Source: Anseranas semipalmata (Eukaryota > Chordata > Aves > Anseriformes > Anseranatidae). Taken from it: 64,000 nucleotides of DNA. Below, in pieces: positions 25,401 to 34,887 of this stretch. The stretch is from assembly GCA_013399115.1 (NCBI GenBank), contig VXAA01001518.1:353026-417025 (forward strand), read 5' to 3'. Position numbers and translations under genes: made by a program. Each line of letters begins with the position of its first letter. The first letter of the stretch is position 1. The notes under the pieces were generated by a model that was not told the DNA's origin, ran no database searches, and saw only the letters and a list, made by a program, of their open reading frames with translations.

Positions 25401-27629
25401 GTCTTAAATACATACTGATTTGATGTCAGAGTGTTTTTGGAATTTGTAAACACTTTTTCTACCCTACCTTGTGCTCCTTCATTCATTATGCCTTTTTGAA
25501 AATATTTCTTAAACAGTTAGTGCTTTCACTGTAAGGAAAAGTAGATAATTTTTATGGTATTTAGTGTAAGTACATGTGCTGGCATTGTGTAATAACTGCA
25601 TACAAATAATTGCATCACTGACATAATAGGGAAAAGATTCTGAGCCTTTTAAATTTGATCATGGTGGCCCCATCATGTGTGCATGTGGGCAGGATTGGGT
25701 TCAGAGGAAGATGTAGGAGAAAAATGTTATTGGTATTTGAGTAAACACAGTAAAGACCAACCTGCAGAAATTGTATTTTTCTGTCTTTAGTTTTAGAGCA
25801 CAGGCATTCATTCTGGTACTATTTCAGTGATGACTGGTGCTAACTAAACCAGTCCAGATGAGGAGAGCTTTTAGAGTGAACTTTTGAGAGGCTGTAAAGC
25901 ATATGGATCAGTTGATCTCCAAAGCAAACGAGTAAATAATGAGTTCAGGAGATTAATGAATTAATTTTTCAGTGACATGATGATCATTCTTAGCACTTTC
26001 TTATCTGACCCCAGTTATGAAATAAAACATATTTTAGGAACTTTCTATTCTAAAGAATTTCTGTTCTCTCTGTAGAAGCCAGGTTACTTTAAATTCATCT
26101 CTCCAAGTAGAATAACTGCAAAAATATTTCTTAAGTAACTTACTTAAAATTGTGATTAAAAGTTAGGGGTAGCTGCATGGTGATTGGTAAGAAGTGTTGA
26201 GAGTTTTGTTGGAAGCTTCTGGACCAACAAATTTGAATACCAGTCCACTAGTGGGCCTGCAATTATATATGTTTTATTTATAAGAGGTAGCTTCAGACTT
26301 ATGTGAATCCCTCTTGTAAAATTTAAAGAAGGCCTGTGCTTCCTGTTTCTCCTCTAACTTGGATTTCTGATATCTTAACAACTATCAGGAGAGAACTGGA
26401 AAAACTAAAGAAGGATTTGGAAGAAGAGAAGCTGATGCGAAGTAATTTGGAGGTAATATTAGCAATTTAAGAAGAGAAAAAAAAGTTTAGAAGCGTATAT
26501 GTGGTGTTCAGGAATTTGATGCCAAAGGAAAGTCTTAATGGACGTACTTAGCCTTTTTGACTGCTTTGCTCGTGTGTAGTTGAAGGAATTCCTCATGAGA
26601 CAGGTGCATGTTTGTAGAAGATTCACAGTTCATCTTAGTTCAGCTTTGTTTACCTGGAAAATAATTATTTTTAGCTATAAGTGTGTTGAGATGTCAGTTT
26701 ACTGTTGCTAGATTCTTCAGTGTGCTAGAAATATGTCACAACTGGACATACTCCAGGAGAGATGATGAATGTTTTGCTTTTGTATGATTTAAAGGACAAA
26801 TTTAGTTTGTGTAATCAAAAGAAAAATAGGAAAAAAGTCAACTTTCTTTAATTCTTGATCATCTGTCTAAATAAAGCCAAAAAGAATAGAATGCATCTGA
26901 AAAAATGTCCTTCGTAAGGGGGCTCCACCCCCTTCAATTTCTTGATGAAGGCTACCTGTTTTATTGTATAATGATGTATAGTGGTTAATAGGATGAGCTC
27001 ATTATAGATAAATATGCCAGTTATAAAAGGGCATTATATTTGTGAAATAGTTACTTTTTATTGACTTCAAAGCTGCTTTCAAAACTTGAGAAGAACTTCT
27101 GGCAAGTTCTCTTTTTAACACATCTCGAAAGCAATTGGTGAAGTTGCCTGTAATATGCGCTGGGAATGAAGAGGAAGCAACTTCCTTGTATCTTCTAAAT
27201 CCATTTGAAGAAATAAAGATTAATCGTGGCTTGATACTTCGCATGAAGGCTGCCTCAGGAAGTTAGTCTGAGATGATGCATTGTTATGCAGAGACATGTT
27301 AGGTGATTCCACAGCCCAGTTTTGTTAATTGACTACTTTATTAAGAGTGAATTTATGCAATAATATGTACCGGAATGATAGGCAAATTTTTAGTGATTTT
27401 TAAATTCTATCTTATTAAGCAATACAGTATAGAATCAGCTGTAAATATTGAGCTGTCAAATGCTTCCATTTTATTTGCTTAAATGTCTTTGAGATTTCAA
27501 GATTATAATTTTAGTGAAAGCTCTGAAGACTTTAGATTATTGCTACTCTAATACTGACTTTTCTTTTTCAAAATGTCTGTTTTCCAGCTTGAAATAGAAA
27601 AATTGAAGAAAGCGGTGATGTCTACATGA
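1282..27629 (+). CDS. CD2AP: CD2-associated protein, 3' part of gene (13 coding exons)
   Basis: CD2AP is a cytoplasmic scaffold of the CIN85/CD2AP family. It links receptors and podocyte slit-diaphragm proteins to actin, capping protein, CBL and endocytic factors. Joining 1282-1466, 4678-4786, 8214-8305, 8765-8869, 11249-11285, 11673-11732, 15142-15304, 16833-16975, 23563-23678, 24476-24565, 25060-25244, 26389-26452 and 27588-27629 gives about 462 residues with matching phases throughout. Domain order: QPKKIRG(V)[10 protein letters not shown] linker block, third SH3 (ALYDY-equivalent [23 protein letters not shown]), Pro-rich runs KPPPPVK and [11 protein letters not shown], capping-protein motif in exon 23563-23678, C-terminal coiled coil ending in EIEKLKKAV. 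Human CD2AP is 639 residues, so the missing part is SH3-1, SH3-2 and their exons, beyond the left edge. The linker between the capping motif and the coiled coil differs most from the mammalian protein. Identification rests on recalled family sequence and is strong. Confidence 0.97.
2142..2165. other. Assembly gap (24 N)
   Basis: Run of N directly after a C8 homopolymer in a CD2AP intron. The true length is unknown. Confidence 0.99.
4678..4786 (+). CDS. CD2AP: CD2AP exon b
   Basis: Acceptor CTTTCCTACAG, donor AAAG|GTAAGG; 36 codons plus one base. Encodes a Ser/Lys-rich linker ending EAESKPK just before the third SH3 domain. It aligns loosely with the human EITKTDTEGKIK stretch. Confidence 0.9.
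7817..7864. repeat. T-rich (GTTTT)n-like tract
   Basis: Long T runs separated by single G in a CD2AP intron. It produces a spurious low-complexity open frame. Confidence 0.85.
8214..8305 (+). CDS. CD2AP: CD2AP exon c (first half of SH3-3)
   Basis: Acceptor TTTGTTTCAG, donor CTAAG|GTAAGA; begins with two bases completing a codon, ends in phase 0. It encodes [20 protein letters not shown] and the EGEIIQI strand, which is the RT-loop half of the third SH3 domain. Confidence 0.97.
8765..8869 (+). CDS. CD2AP: CD2AP exon d (second half of SH3-3)
   Basis: Acceptor GTTTTAG, donor CCCC|GTAAGT; exactly 35 codons in phase 0. Contains [20 protein letters not shown], holding the SH3 Trp pair, the n-Src/distal loop and the ligand-contacting PDNF segment. 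Confidence 0.97.
11249..11285 (+). CDS. CD2AP: CD2AP exon e (small Pro-rich exon)
   Basis: A 37-base exon, acceptor TATTTTACAG, donor CAG|GTATGT. Encodes [12 protein letters not shown], equivalent to [12 protein letters not shown] of the mammalian protein. Too short to stand out alone; fixed by phase and homology. Confidence 0.93.
11673..11732 (+). CDS. CD2AP: CD2AP exon f
   Basis: A 60-base exon, acceptor TTTTACATGCAG, donor AAAAG|GTGAGA. Encodes [20 protein letters not shown], matching the mammalian APKPELIAAEKKYFSLKPEE stretch. Confidence 0.93.
15142..15304 (+). CDS. CD2AP: CD2AP exon g (PPKKPIPP segment)
   Basis: Acceptor TTAATGTCAG, donor CCAA|GTCAGT (weaker but phase-correct). Encodes [15 protein letters not shown] and [11 protein letters not shown], proline-rich ligands for SH3 proteins. 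It is shorter than the mammalian exon, lacking the PPPPPP run after RPEKP. Confidence 0.95.
16833..16975 (+). CDS. CD2AP: CD2AP exon h
   Basis: Acceptor TTCTTCTTACAG, donor TCAG|GTAAGA. Encodes [12 protein letters not shown] and [15 protein letters not shown], the latter nearly identical to mammals. Ends with a single base of a split codon (phase 1), which exon 23563-23678 completes. Confidence 0.95.
17708..17760. other. Assembly gap (53 N)
   Basis: Run of N ending at a poly-T tract, in the CD2AP intron that follows the exon ending at 16975. Confidence 0.99.
18434..18504 (+). other. Candidate frame-shifting cassette exon in CD2AP intron
   Basis: A 71-base segment bordered by CACTTTCAG and TTTCAG|GTGCAA. 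It is open in the phase supplied by the preceding exon (peptide [16 protein letters not shown]...). Because 71 is not a multiple of 3, joining it to the next exon gives ATC TAT TAA, an immediate stop. It may be a poison exon, an alternative 3' end (read-through adds V-Q-L-S-stop), or chance. I do not recognise the peptide in mammalian CD2AP. Confidence 0.35.
18740..19460. promoter_or_regulatory. Possible conserved noncoding block in CD2AP intron
   Basis: A stretch less T-rich and less repetitive than its surroundings. It holds GGTTAATTGTTGATCT (HNF1-like half site), CCTGGTAATTCATCAGC, and a GATA-like pair in GGCTTATCTGAAGTAGTGATAATCCC-type sequence around 19053-19076. It has no open frame. 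Judged by eye only; conservation was not tested. Confidence 0.25.
21260..21297. repeat. (AAT)n microsatellite
   Basis: Runs of ATA/AAT with one CAA interruption in a CD2AP intron. Confidence 0.95.
21683..21702. repeat. (GT)n microsatellite
   Basis: About ten GT units in a CD2AP intron. Confidence 0.95.
23563..23678 (+). CDS. CD2AP: CD2AP exon i (capping-protein interaction motif)
   Basis: Acceptor TTTCTCTAG, donor TCT|GTGAGT. Encodes [18 protein letters not shown], which fits the CPI motif LxHxTxxRPKxPxxRxP that CIN85/CD2AP proteins use to bind and modulate actin capping protein. All motif positions are kept. Confidence 0.96.
24476..24565 (+). CDS. CD2AP: CD2AP exon j
   Basis: Acceptor TTTACCAG, donor AAAAG|GTATGA; 30 codons in phase 0. 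Encodes [19 protein letters not shown], matching the mammalian SPEKILKLPKEEDSANLKP. Confidence 0.94.
25060..25244 (+). CDS. CD2AP: CD2AP exon k (start of coiled coil)
   Basis: Acceptor TATTTTTTCAG, donor CATGG|GTAAAT. The first part (Ser/Pro-rich, then NFFPGEI) diverges from mammals. The second part, [20 protein letters not shown], is the start of the C-terminal coiled coil and matches DELRAQIIELLCIVEALKK. Confidence 0.95.
26389..26452 (+). CDS. CD2AP: CD2AP exon l (coiled coil)
   Basis: Acceptor AACTATCAG, donor TTGGAG|GTAATA; one base plus 21 codons. Encodes [20 protein letters not shown], a near copy of the mammalian coiled-coil segment used for self-association. Confidence 0.96.
27588..27629 (+). 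CDS. CD2AP: CD2AP terminal coding exon
   Basis: Acceptor TGTTTTCCAG. Encodes [13 protein letters not shown] and a TGA stop. The mammalian protein ends [13 protein letters not shown] at the same place, so the C-terminus is natural. Confidence 0.96.
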   Translation, partial: LEIEKLKKAVMST

Positions 27630-29941
27630 GACACCTGTGGACTCAATGTCTTTAAGTTGCCAGGAATTCAAAACTGAACACAAGTAGAACTGACTCTCTT
27701 ATTTTGTAATAATGGATGCTGGTGTTCTACAGTCTTAAAGAAAAAATATAGTAACAAAGGAATATAGTCTTTTATTCAGAGATAAGAAAACAAAAAAGAA
27801 TAATGGTGTAATTTTTTTGCCAATATAAAAGAGGCCTTATTTCTTACTGTGCTGGAATTGCAGACCTTTATTTTTTTGGTTTGCTTGAAAATACTACTGA
27901 TTCTGTATAAAAAGGAGAGGGAATTCTTAATAGATTTTTATTGAATTACCTGTAGCTTAATTTTTAAAGAGATCTATACTATAAATAGGGTGATCTATCT
28001 TTACAAGTAATCTGTAAAAATAATCTATTGGGTGGGACAGAATAGCTGTATTGTAATTGTAGTCACTATTTTTCCCCTACATGCAAAAGGGAATTTATGA
28101 TATTTGTATATTTTTTAATTTTGGCAGTCTTACCCAGGGTTATGCTGTTGTGCCTGTCTGCAGTGAGAATATTAATAATATGCTGTTTATAAGTCGAGTA
28201 ATGAGATAGGAATTTGTTAATGCAATGAATCAGATGACACACCTATGCATTGTAGTAACAACGAGTGACCTAGTCAGAGTAGTTTAGCAGAACATTTTGT
28301 CACTTGCACTATTGGATTAAAAAGGGATTTAGGACCGAGTCATGAAGTTAAAATAAAAGTAACTTTTAATACCACAAAATGCAAGAAATACAGAAACAAG
28401 GCTAGAATCCGGTCTTAACTGAACCTGTTGTGCCTAAAATATTACAGCACACAACATGAAAAAGTACACCTTAACTCACTATGTTTGTGCTTGTGTGTAT
28501 CTAAACTGAAGTCATCAGTCTTTCTAGTGGTTAAGTATGCATTTTGATCTGTTTTTACAGTAGTCAGTTTTTGTTTATAATATGGCTCAAAATAAATCAC
28601 TTTGGAACTTTGATATTCTCAAAAGGTCTCAATATTTATATATTTATGCCATAAACTTTCAGTATATTGTGTACCTCTAAATTTAATTACATCTTTGTAT
28701 TGAATGAGCGATTGGAACAACTGCTTTGACAGCACTGTGCTGGTGTCCAAGAAAGCATCTTTCACATTTTTTTATGGAAAACAGTTGAAATCTTGTGGAC
28801 TGCCATTATCTTTAACCCCTGAGCTCAACACCGTGCACCAGAATAATATACAAATAATATGCAAAGTTGTGGGAGAGAGTTATACTTATTGCTCTGTTCA
28901 CTTGATAAAAGAATTAAAAACATACAGTTTGAAAAAGCCAGTCAAATGTGTTACTTCTGTTAGTAACAACCTTACCTCCTTTTGGTCTACTAGAATTTAA
29001 ATGACAAAAATATGCCACATTAGTTTGACAGCTTCACCAGTAAGAGAAATAATTGTTTCTATTCATGAGAATAGCCATAAATACAGTAATTATTTAGTAT
29101 GCCATGGGAGCAAATGATGTGGAAGTATTACTTCTTGAGAATATGCTTTTTCCACAGTTGATGCATCATAAAACATAAACATCAAAAAATCAATTGGAGA
29201 ATGTTTCTCAGTTGCTGATAGAAATTTCTTTGTAAAATTTGATTAATATACTATGCAGGTGTTAGGTAATATTTGCTAATCACATTGCTAATAAGCTGAT
29301 TCAATATTAATGCTTTTAACTTTTAATTGCCTAGATGCATCACAAATGAAGACTTGAGCCAGATCTTTATACTGAGGAATAATGTGCAGCCTAAGTGCTT
29401 CTTGTCAGACACTAAGCTCCTACTTAGAATTCATACCTCTAAGTCAGATGATGAAAAGCAAGAATTGAGCCTAATGGAATAGCGGATTTCATTATACAAG
29501 CTCTTCACTGTGATTAGAACATGAAACAAACCTTGTAACGGATTGCTCTACAGAAATTATGTCTGCATATAAGCTTGTAGCAGACAAACAGAACAAGACA
29601 ATCAGTTAAAACCACAAATGAAAGGTGTTAATTATTTAATGGCCTTTGTTAGCTATAGCAATAAATGACCCAAGTGCAATGACTTGATTTAATAAAACCC
29701 TGTTTTAAAAGTCGCTGCTATGAGTATTTTTAGCCATAAGGAAGTTGCCCTAATATATGTCTGTCTTGTCTTCAGCTAGTGTTATGTACTAGAGTGGAGG
29801 GGAAGAGGGTAATGGTTTTGAAGACATTCCACAGTACAAGTTCCTAAAAGCAGTATGCTTCTCTGACTTGTTTACCGGTGCTGTAAAATGATGCATGCTA
29901 TCCAAACTCGGTAAATAAAATAAGTTAAAAAAAAAAAAAAA
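27630..29941 (+). other. CD2AP: CD2AP 3' UTR and possible polyadenylation region
   Basis: AT-rich noncoding sequence after the CD2AP stop. AATAAA hexamers occur at 28352, 28591, 29691 and 29914, the last just before a genomic A15 tract at 29927-29941. Which one is used cannot be read from sequence; 28591 or 29914 would give UTRs of about 1 or 2.3 kb. No open frame of interest. Confidence 0.5.
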
Positions 29942-31995
29942 CTGTTGAAATGTCTGTTCAGTTATGTTCAGTTATGTTGCATATGCTGCTAAAAAGTCTT
30001 TGCAGAAGGAGATTGGATGGAAAACAAGTGCAGTATTATTCATATAGCTCACCCCTGGAGGCTTTCATATTTGAATTTACTCAAAAGGATACTCTGGTTC
30101 CTGACTTACAGGATAGTTATCCCAACAGTTGGAAGGCTTACTGTTAGTGTGTTTTTTTTTTTTTTTCCTCTAATCTTACAAGTGTGACTGGAAGCCTTAA
30201 CTTCTTAGTAACTCCTGTTCCTTTTTTTTGTTTGTTTTTTGTTTTTTTTTTTTTGTTGGTCCAAATTGAACTGACCTTTCTGTGCATCTTCAGAGCTTAT
30301 TTTTAAGATCCCTGTTGCCACTTGGTAACAGATAAATGCCTGTTTGAATCACTTCTTAAATACATAGTGAAGAACTGAAGACTAAGAATGTGACATGTTT
30401 AAAAGGCGTATGGATGAGGGGGAAAAAGGCAAATGAAGAACAGAACAACAGAAGAGCATTTTAAAAATGAAATGTTCTTATTCAATTTTCATATTCTGTT
30501 TACAAAAAAAAACTTTTTTGCATCCAAAGTACGGTTTTGGAAAAATAAAATTTACAGGTCTATTCATGCTTTTTTTATTCAAACAATCACCAGGGAGATA
30601 ACATTTTTCATTAACATTGCTTTAGGGGAGTGAATTTTCCGATGAAAGGCTTTAATGTATTGTGAGGTTTGATTTTGAATTGTTTAGCAAAGCACATGTT
30701 GAACTTTAAATAAATGCCTTGTATTCATTACAGTCATAATTTAGCAGAGGTCTCTTAATTCCTTCCAAAGGAAATGATAAAACAGGTTTTTGTAGCTGCC
30801 TTACTTTTGGCTGTTACTAAAGTTCTCTAAGATGTTCCCGATTGCTTTCTCAGAGCAGTGTCAAAACAGCTGCTCACGTATCTTGGGAAATTGGATTTTG
30901 CAAGAGCTGAAAAGATAAGCCACTCCCTTTTGGATGCCTAGGCACATACCTCCCATCTGGAAAAATCCAAACAGCCTCCACCAACTTGTAAAGAGTGAGA
31001 CCGATGCTGCTCACTCAGTGTTTGGAGCACTTGCCTGGGTTGTGGGAAGTCATGATTTAAGTATCTTTCTAAGCCCCATGGAGCACAGATTTATACCCGT
31101 TCATTTCTGGGAGAAGTGCACACGTGTCTGTGCTGAAATATGTCAGCCTTTGTGTCCTTCAGAGGACTGTTGCTTAGGTTGAGGAGGTGTTTGAGAATCG
31201 AGGGGATATTCAGCTGTCATAGCAAAGGTTCTGGGTGTGCATAGAAGCACAACTCCAGGTACCAAGGCAAAAAGTCTTTTAAAACAGTTTCCCATACTTT
31301 GACATGATCTGGTATTCACCCCTTTACTTCTGACTTAAAGGGGTGCTAAGGTGCCACCTTTTAATTCTTCTCTACCTGATAGCGTATCAAGCGCAAATCA
31401 TGTAACCTTCCCAGGTCGGTTATGTTGGCTGTTTAATTGCTTGGCTTGATTCCTGCTTGATACCGATGTGAGATGCAAGGCTGTCTATATCAAAACAGCA
31501 CAGTAAATAAAGCATACCTTGAGGCTAAAACTGGAGACCTATCGTGTGGCTGATGATTGACTTAAATTGTGGTAGCAAACAAAACGACATTGCTTCAGGA
31601 AACCCTATAAACTCATGACAAACATGTTGCAGGATTGTAGAACTTTTTTTTTTTTGTGACCAAACCTCATCTGAAACAGTTCTGTGGGCAGAGCAGTAGG
31701 AATTGGTCTTCTGTTATGAGAAACTGCATGCTGTAAATTGCTGGCTATTGGCAATCCTCAGAAAAGCAAGGGTGATGGTGAGTCAATATTAAGAGAGCCG
31801 ACACTGAACGTGGCACAAGGTTCAGCAGACAGCTCTAGCCCCCTTTCTGTGGGTGCAGTCCATGAGGAAAAGACCATCACTTGTTCACTGAGCTTTTTAG
31901 CTACACAAGACGCTATCGGTGGTGTCATCTTTGATTTATGAAGTGTAATGCATTAGCTTGACTAAGTTTTGATCGTGAATTCTTTTTGTCTTTAG

Positions 31996-32077
31996 AGACT
32001 TAAGGTCTAAAGCTCTGCTAAATACAGAAGAGCAGACGATACCTCCTCCACCAGGAGGGAAGGCACAAACCACACAG
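31996..32077 (+). other. Exon-like open segment, unidentified
   Basis: Bordered by TTTTTGTCTTTAG and CACACAG|GTATGA. One frame is open throughout (peptide includes DLRSKALLNTEEQTIPPPP). It ends in phase 0, which does not join in frame to the next exon-like segment at 32191. No gene recognised; may be chance. Confidence 0.2.
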
Positions 32078-32190
32078 GTATGATTCACTTGTGAGGACTC
32101 CTGGCAAAGGTGGCAATCTAGCAGTTTTGTGGGCGTGTTTGTAACTTGTTTTGGCATTTGGCAGTGCAATATCTTTACCGTCATCTGCAG

Positions 32191-32295
32191 GTTCCTCAGT
32201 GTTAATCCAGTCAGACAAGAAAAAAAGCAGGCTGATGCCCAGGGTTATTTCCTCATGGGAAAACTGAATGAATCAGAGCACAGAAGCAACACTGG
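32191..32295 (+). other. Exon-like open segment, unidentified
   Basis: Bordered by CATCTGCAG and ACTGG|GTAAGG. One frame is open through 34 codons (includes QADAQGYFLMGKLNESEH), but it needs a phase-2 upstream exon that I did not find. No family recognised. Confidence 0.2.
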
Positions 32296-33123
32296 GTAAG
32301 GCCATAATAGTGAGACTGGGGCAAGATGGCAGCAGATGAGTGGTTGGACGCTCACCTGTGATATCTTGAGGATCTCTGGCTCTGTTAATTTTCCCTACAA
32401 TTTAACCCAGACTTCTGAAAACGGTGAGTACCATCATGAAACATTTTTCCAGAACTGTTTGAAAATTATCAGTGAGGGAATTGAAGTCATCTGTGACATC
32501 AGTTCATTCACAACCTACACTAAATCTAACTGCTTTAGGCTACATTTACTTTGTGCTTGTTTCCTCAGTTTTATATTTGCTCCTTTTGTCTGTGGAAGTA
32601 ATTAGACATCTTAATTAACCTCTGCTTTTTGCTTGTAGCTTTATAATTGGTCTCTAATCACAATGTTGTCACTTCTAAGTAAAGTTATTGTAAAGATCAC
32701 TCTTCTCTTGCTTTACTTAAATTCACATTTTCCAACTGTGTCCCTTTAAAAAAGTAATTAATACCAATCAAGCCTCTGTATAATTAAGAGCCTTAAATGA
32801 CCATGTTGAGGACTCCTGCTGCAGCCTTTTTAACATACTATGTAGCAGTTAGCAATGTGAGTGATCACATTGTGGTGGTTTGTGAACTGTTTGGATTTTA
32901 AGATAACCATGTAGCCATTCAAGCCCTAAATAAAGAATCCAGTTCAGTAGCTAAGGATTTAATAGTTTCTTTTTAGATGTTAAATACACATAGTGCAAGT
33001 CTGCAGTGGACATTAGGGGAAATAAAATCGTAGAGCTGAATAGGCAAGCCCAATGTAAACTTTCATTTTGCACAATACATGCTTAGAATTTCTGTGCTGG
33101 ATACCTTTTCCTATAAGACTCAC

Positions 33124-33363
33124 GCTAGTTCCACTTCTGGGGTAGTGGAGAAGGGAAAGCTGTAACCTAAGGTGATGGAGAACCCTTTGGCCATAGACCT
33201 TGGCTCCACCAGTCTGAGGGTGTAGTTCCCACAGTTGTCACTTCTTGAGCAGGGTCCTCTGGTAGCTGTGAGCATAAGGGTCAGACTGCCTTGCAATGCG
33301 TCCTTGGGTATAGAGTAAGGAGGGACAGTTTTGTAGGGCTCTACAAAACACTTCCATCGTAAA
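33124..33363 (-). other. Exon-like open segment on the - strand, unidentified
   Basis: On the - strand, a 240-base segment lies between acceptor TTTCTGCTAG and a perfect donor GTGAGT. The reading frame is open for all 79 codons and has a globular, Cys-containing look (RWKCFVEPYKTVPPYS ... SDNCGNYTLRLVEP). I recognise no family. It is isolated: no partner exon on this strand was found within several kb. Part of it forms a short inverted repeat (GTTTTGTAG/CTACAAAAC near 33330). Confidence 0.3.
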
Positions 33364-34809
33364 CTAGCAGAAATCAGAGTTAAGGACTTCAAATTTAAGG
33401 TAACCAGTTCATGGGTTATATGGTAAGCAGTTCATGAGTTACTTCTTTAAATACATGATCAGTTTACCTTTTTTACTATTTTAAGAGGTTCTTTCCTCTC
33501 CCTTAACCATTTTCCAGCCATTCATTCCTCACTCCTCTTTTCCTCCTGTTTGGATCTTCCCCCTCCCCGGGGTGCTGTGACCAAATGAAATTACTTGGAG
33601 GAGGGGAATCAGCAGCTGGTGACAATCTCCTGAGTTGGGTGGGAGATGTCTGCAAGCATATATACTTTAACATGAGCTTCTATAAGTGTATCCATGTTCT
33701 TTCCCTAAAATGACTGACTTTTTGCTGTGTTACTTGCTTTGCTTTAAGTTTCTATTGATGCATAGTAGTTGTCTCGGCATGTTCTTGCAGCTCTGAGGCT
33801 GTGTAGTTTCCATGATGAGTCAAGCAATGCAACTGAACGAGATCAGTATTTCACTGGTAATGTGGGTCATTATCTCAATGAGCCTCAGATACTTGGAGCT
33901 GTCCCAGATTTATACCTCACTTAAAGGTAACAGCCCTAGGTGGAGTTACATCAGTGAATAAATACAAAGTGAATATGAATTAATAATGAAACATGATGAG
34001 GTCAAGGATTCCCAAATGTGAAATGGAATTAGGGCTAAGAGCATGAAGTAAATATTTAATGACTGCAGAAACTGGAAAAGAAGTTGATACAATCCTTTAC
34101 CTAATACCTGTAGGTGTTTCTTGGCCACCTTCTGTTCTTCAGCAGCGTTGATCTGAGTCTTCTGGTTCACTGGTCTTTATCAATTTTGGTTCCTTAGAAG
34201 AGCTAATGCTCACTAACTTTAAACCCAGCTTTAAAACTGTTCAATATATGTTTGTGTCCTATGATGTTGACAATAAAGGCTGGGTGCTCTGCCAAGGCTG
34301 GCTGCCACCTCTGAAGAGTTTGCCATGTGCTGATACAAAGGTAGTGCCTGCTGAAGGCAGCATCTGCTCTCAGCTGTTATGATTTGATATGAGCCCCACG
34401 GGCTGGAGTTTTCCATCTCACATGGCAGTTCTCATCAGGGACTGTCCAAGGAGAGTAGCAAAAGTTAAACCCAGAAGAGACAAGGCTGTGTGAAATTGCT
34501 TCAGAAGGGACCCACAGGCTGAAGTGCTTTAAGCTCTTCACCTCACAGTTTACAGTGAATTATTGATGCAGTAACTTCTAATATTGAACAGGTTTTTGTT
34601 TGTTTGTTTTAAAGAAAAGTGCACAAATCATTTTCACTAAAAAGCTGATAAATGTCTGAAAATCACCTTGCATGCCCAGTGAGGACAGTGTTTGGAATGG
34701 CTTTAGCTGCTCACTTACCAGCAACCAGAAAACGTTCAAAAGTGAAAACAGAGCTGTTCACTTCTTCAACGTATCTTTCTTCCAGGAGAAAAGCAGCGAA
34801 TGCGAGGTG

Positions 34810-34887
34810 ATGGATGTAAGGGTGGCCCACTGCCTGCTCCTTTGGGCTGTGCACTTCTTCCCAGCTGCACCACGCACTGCTCCCAGG
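34810..34887 (+). CDS. ADGRF4: ADGRF4 first coding exon (signal peptide)
   Basis: ATG at 34810 opens 26 codons. The segment VAHCLLLWAVHFFPA is a typical hydrophobic signal-peptide core, and donor CCCAGG|GTGAGT ends it in phase 0. An upstream TTTCTTCCAG at 34785 suggests the exon begins in the 5' UTR at 34786. Placed by phase and position, since signal peptides do not conserve sequence. Confidence 0.75.

Larger units (their letters stand above)
29942..34785. other. Intergenic region between CD2AP and ADGRF4
   Basis: About 4.8 kb with no recognised gene and no CR1. It contains the unexplained exon-like segments at 31996, 32191 and, antisense, 33124-33363, and T-rich tracts at 30152 and 30226. 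The ADGRF4 promoter and any 5' noncoding exon should be here but cannot be pointed to. Confidence 0.6.
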
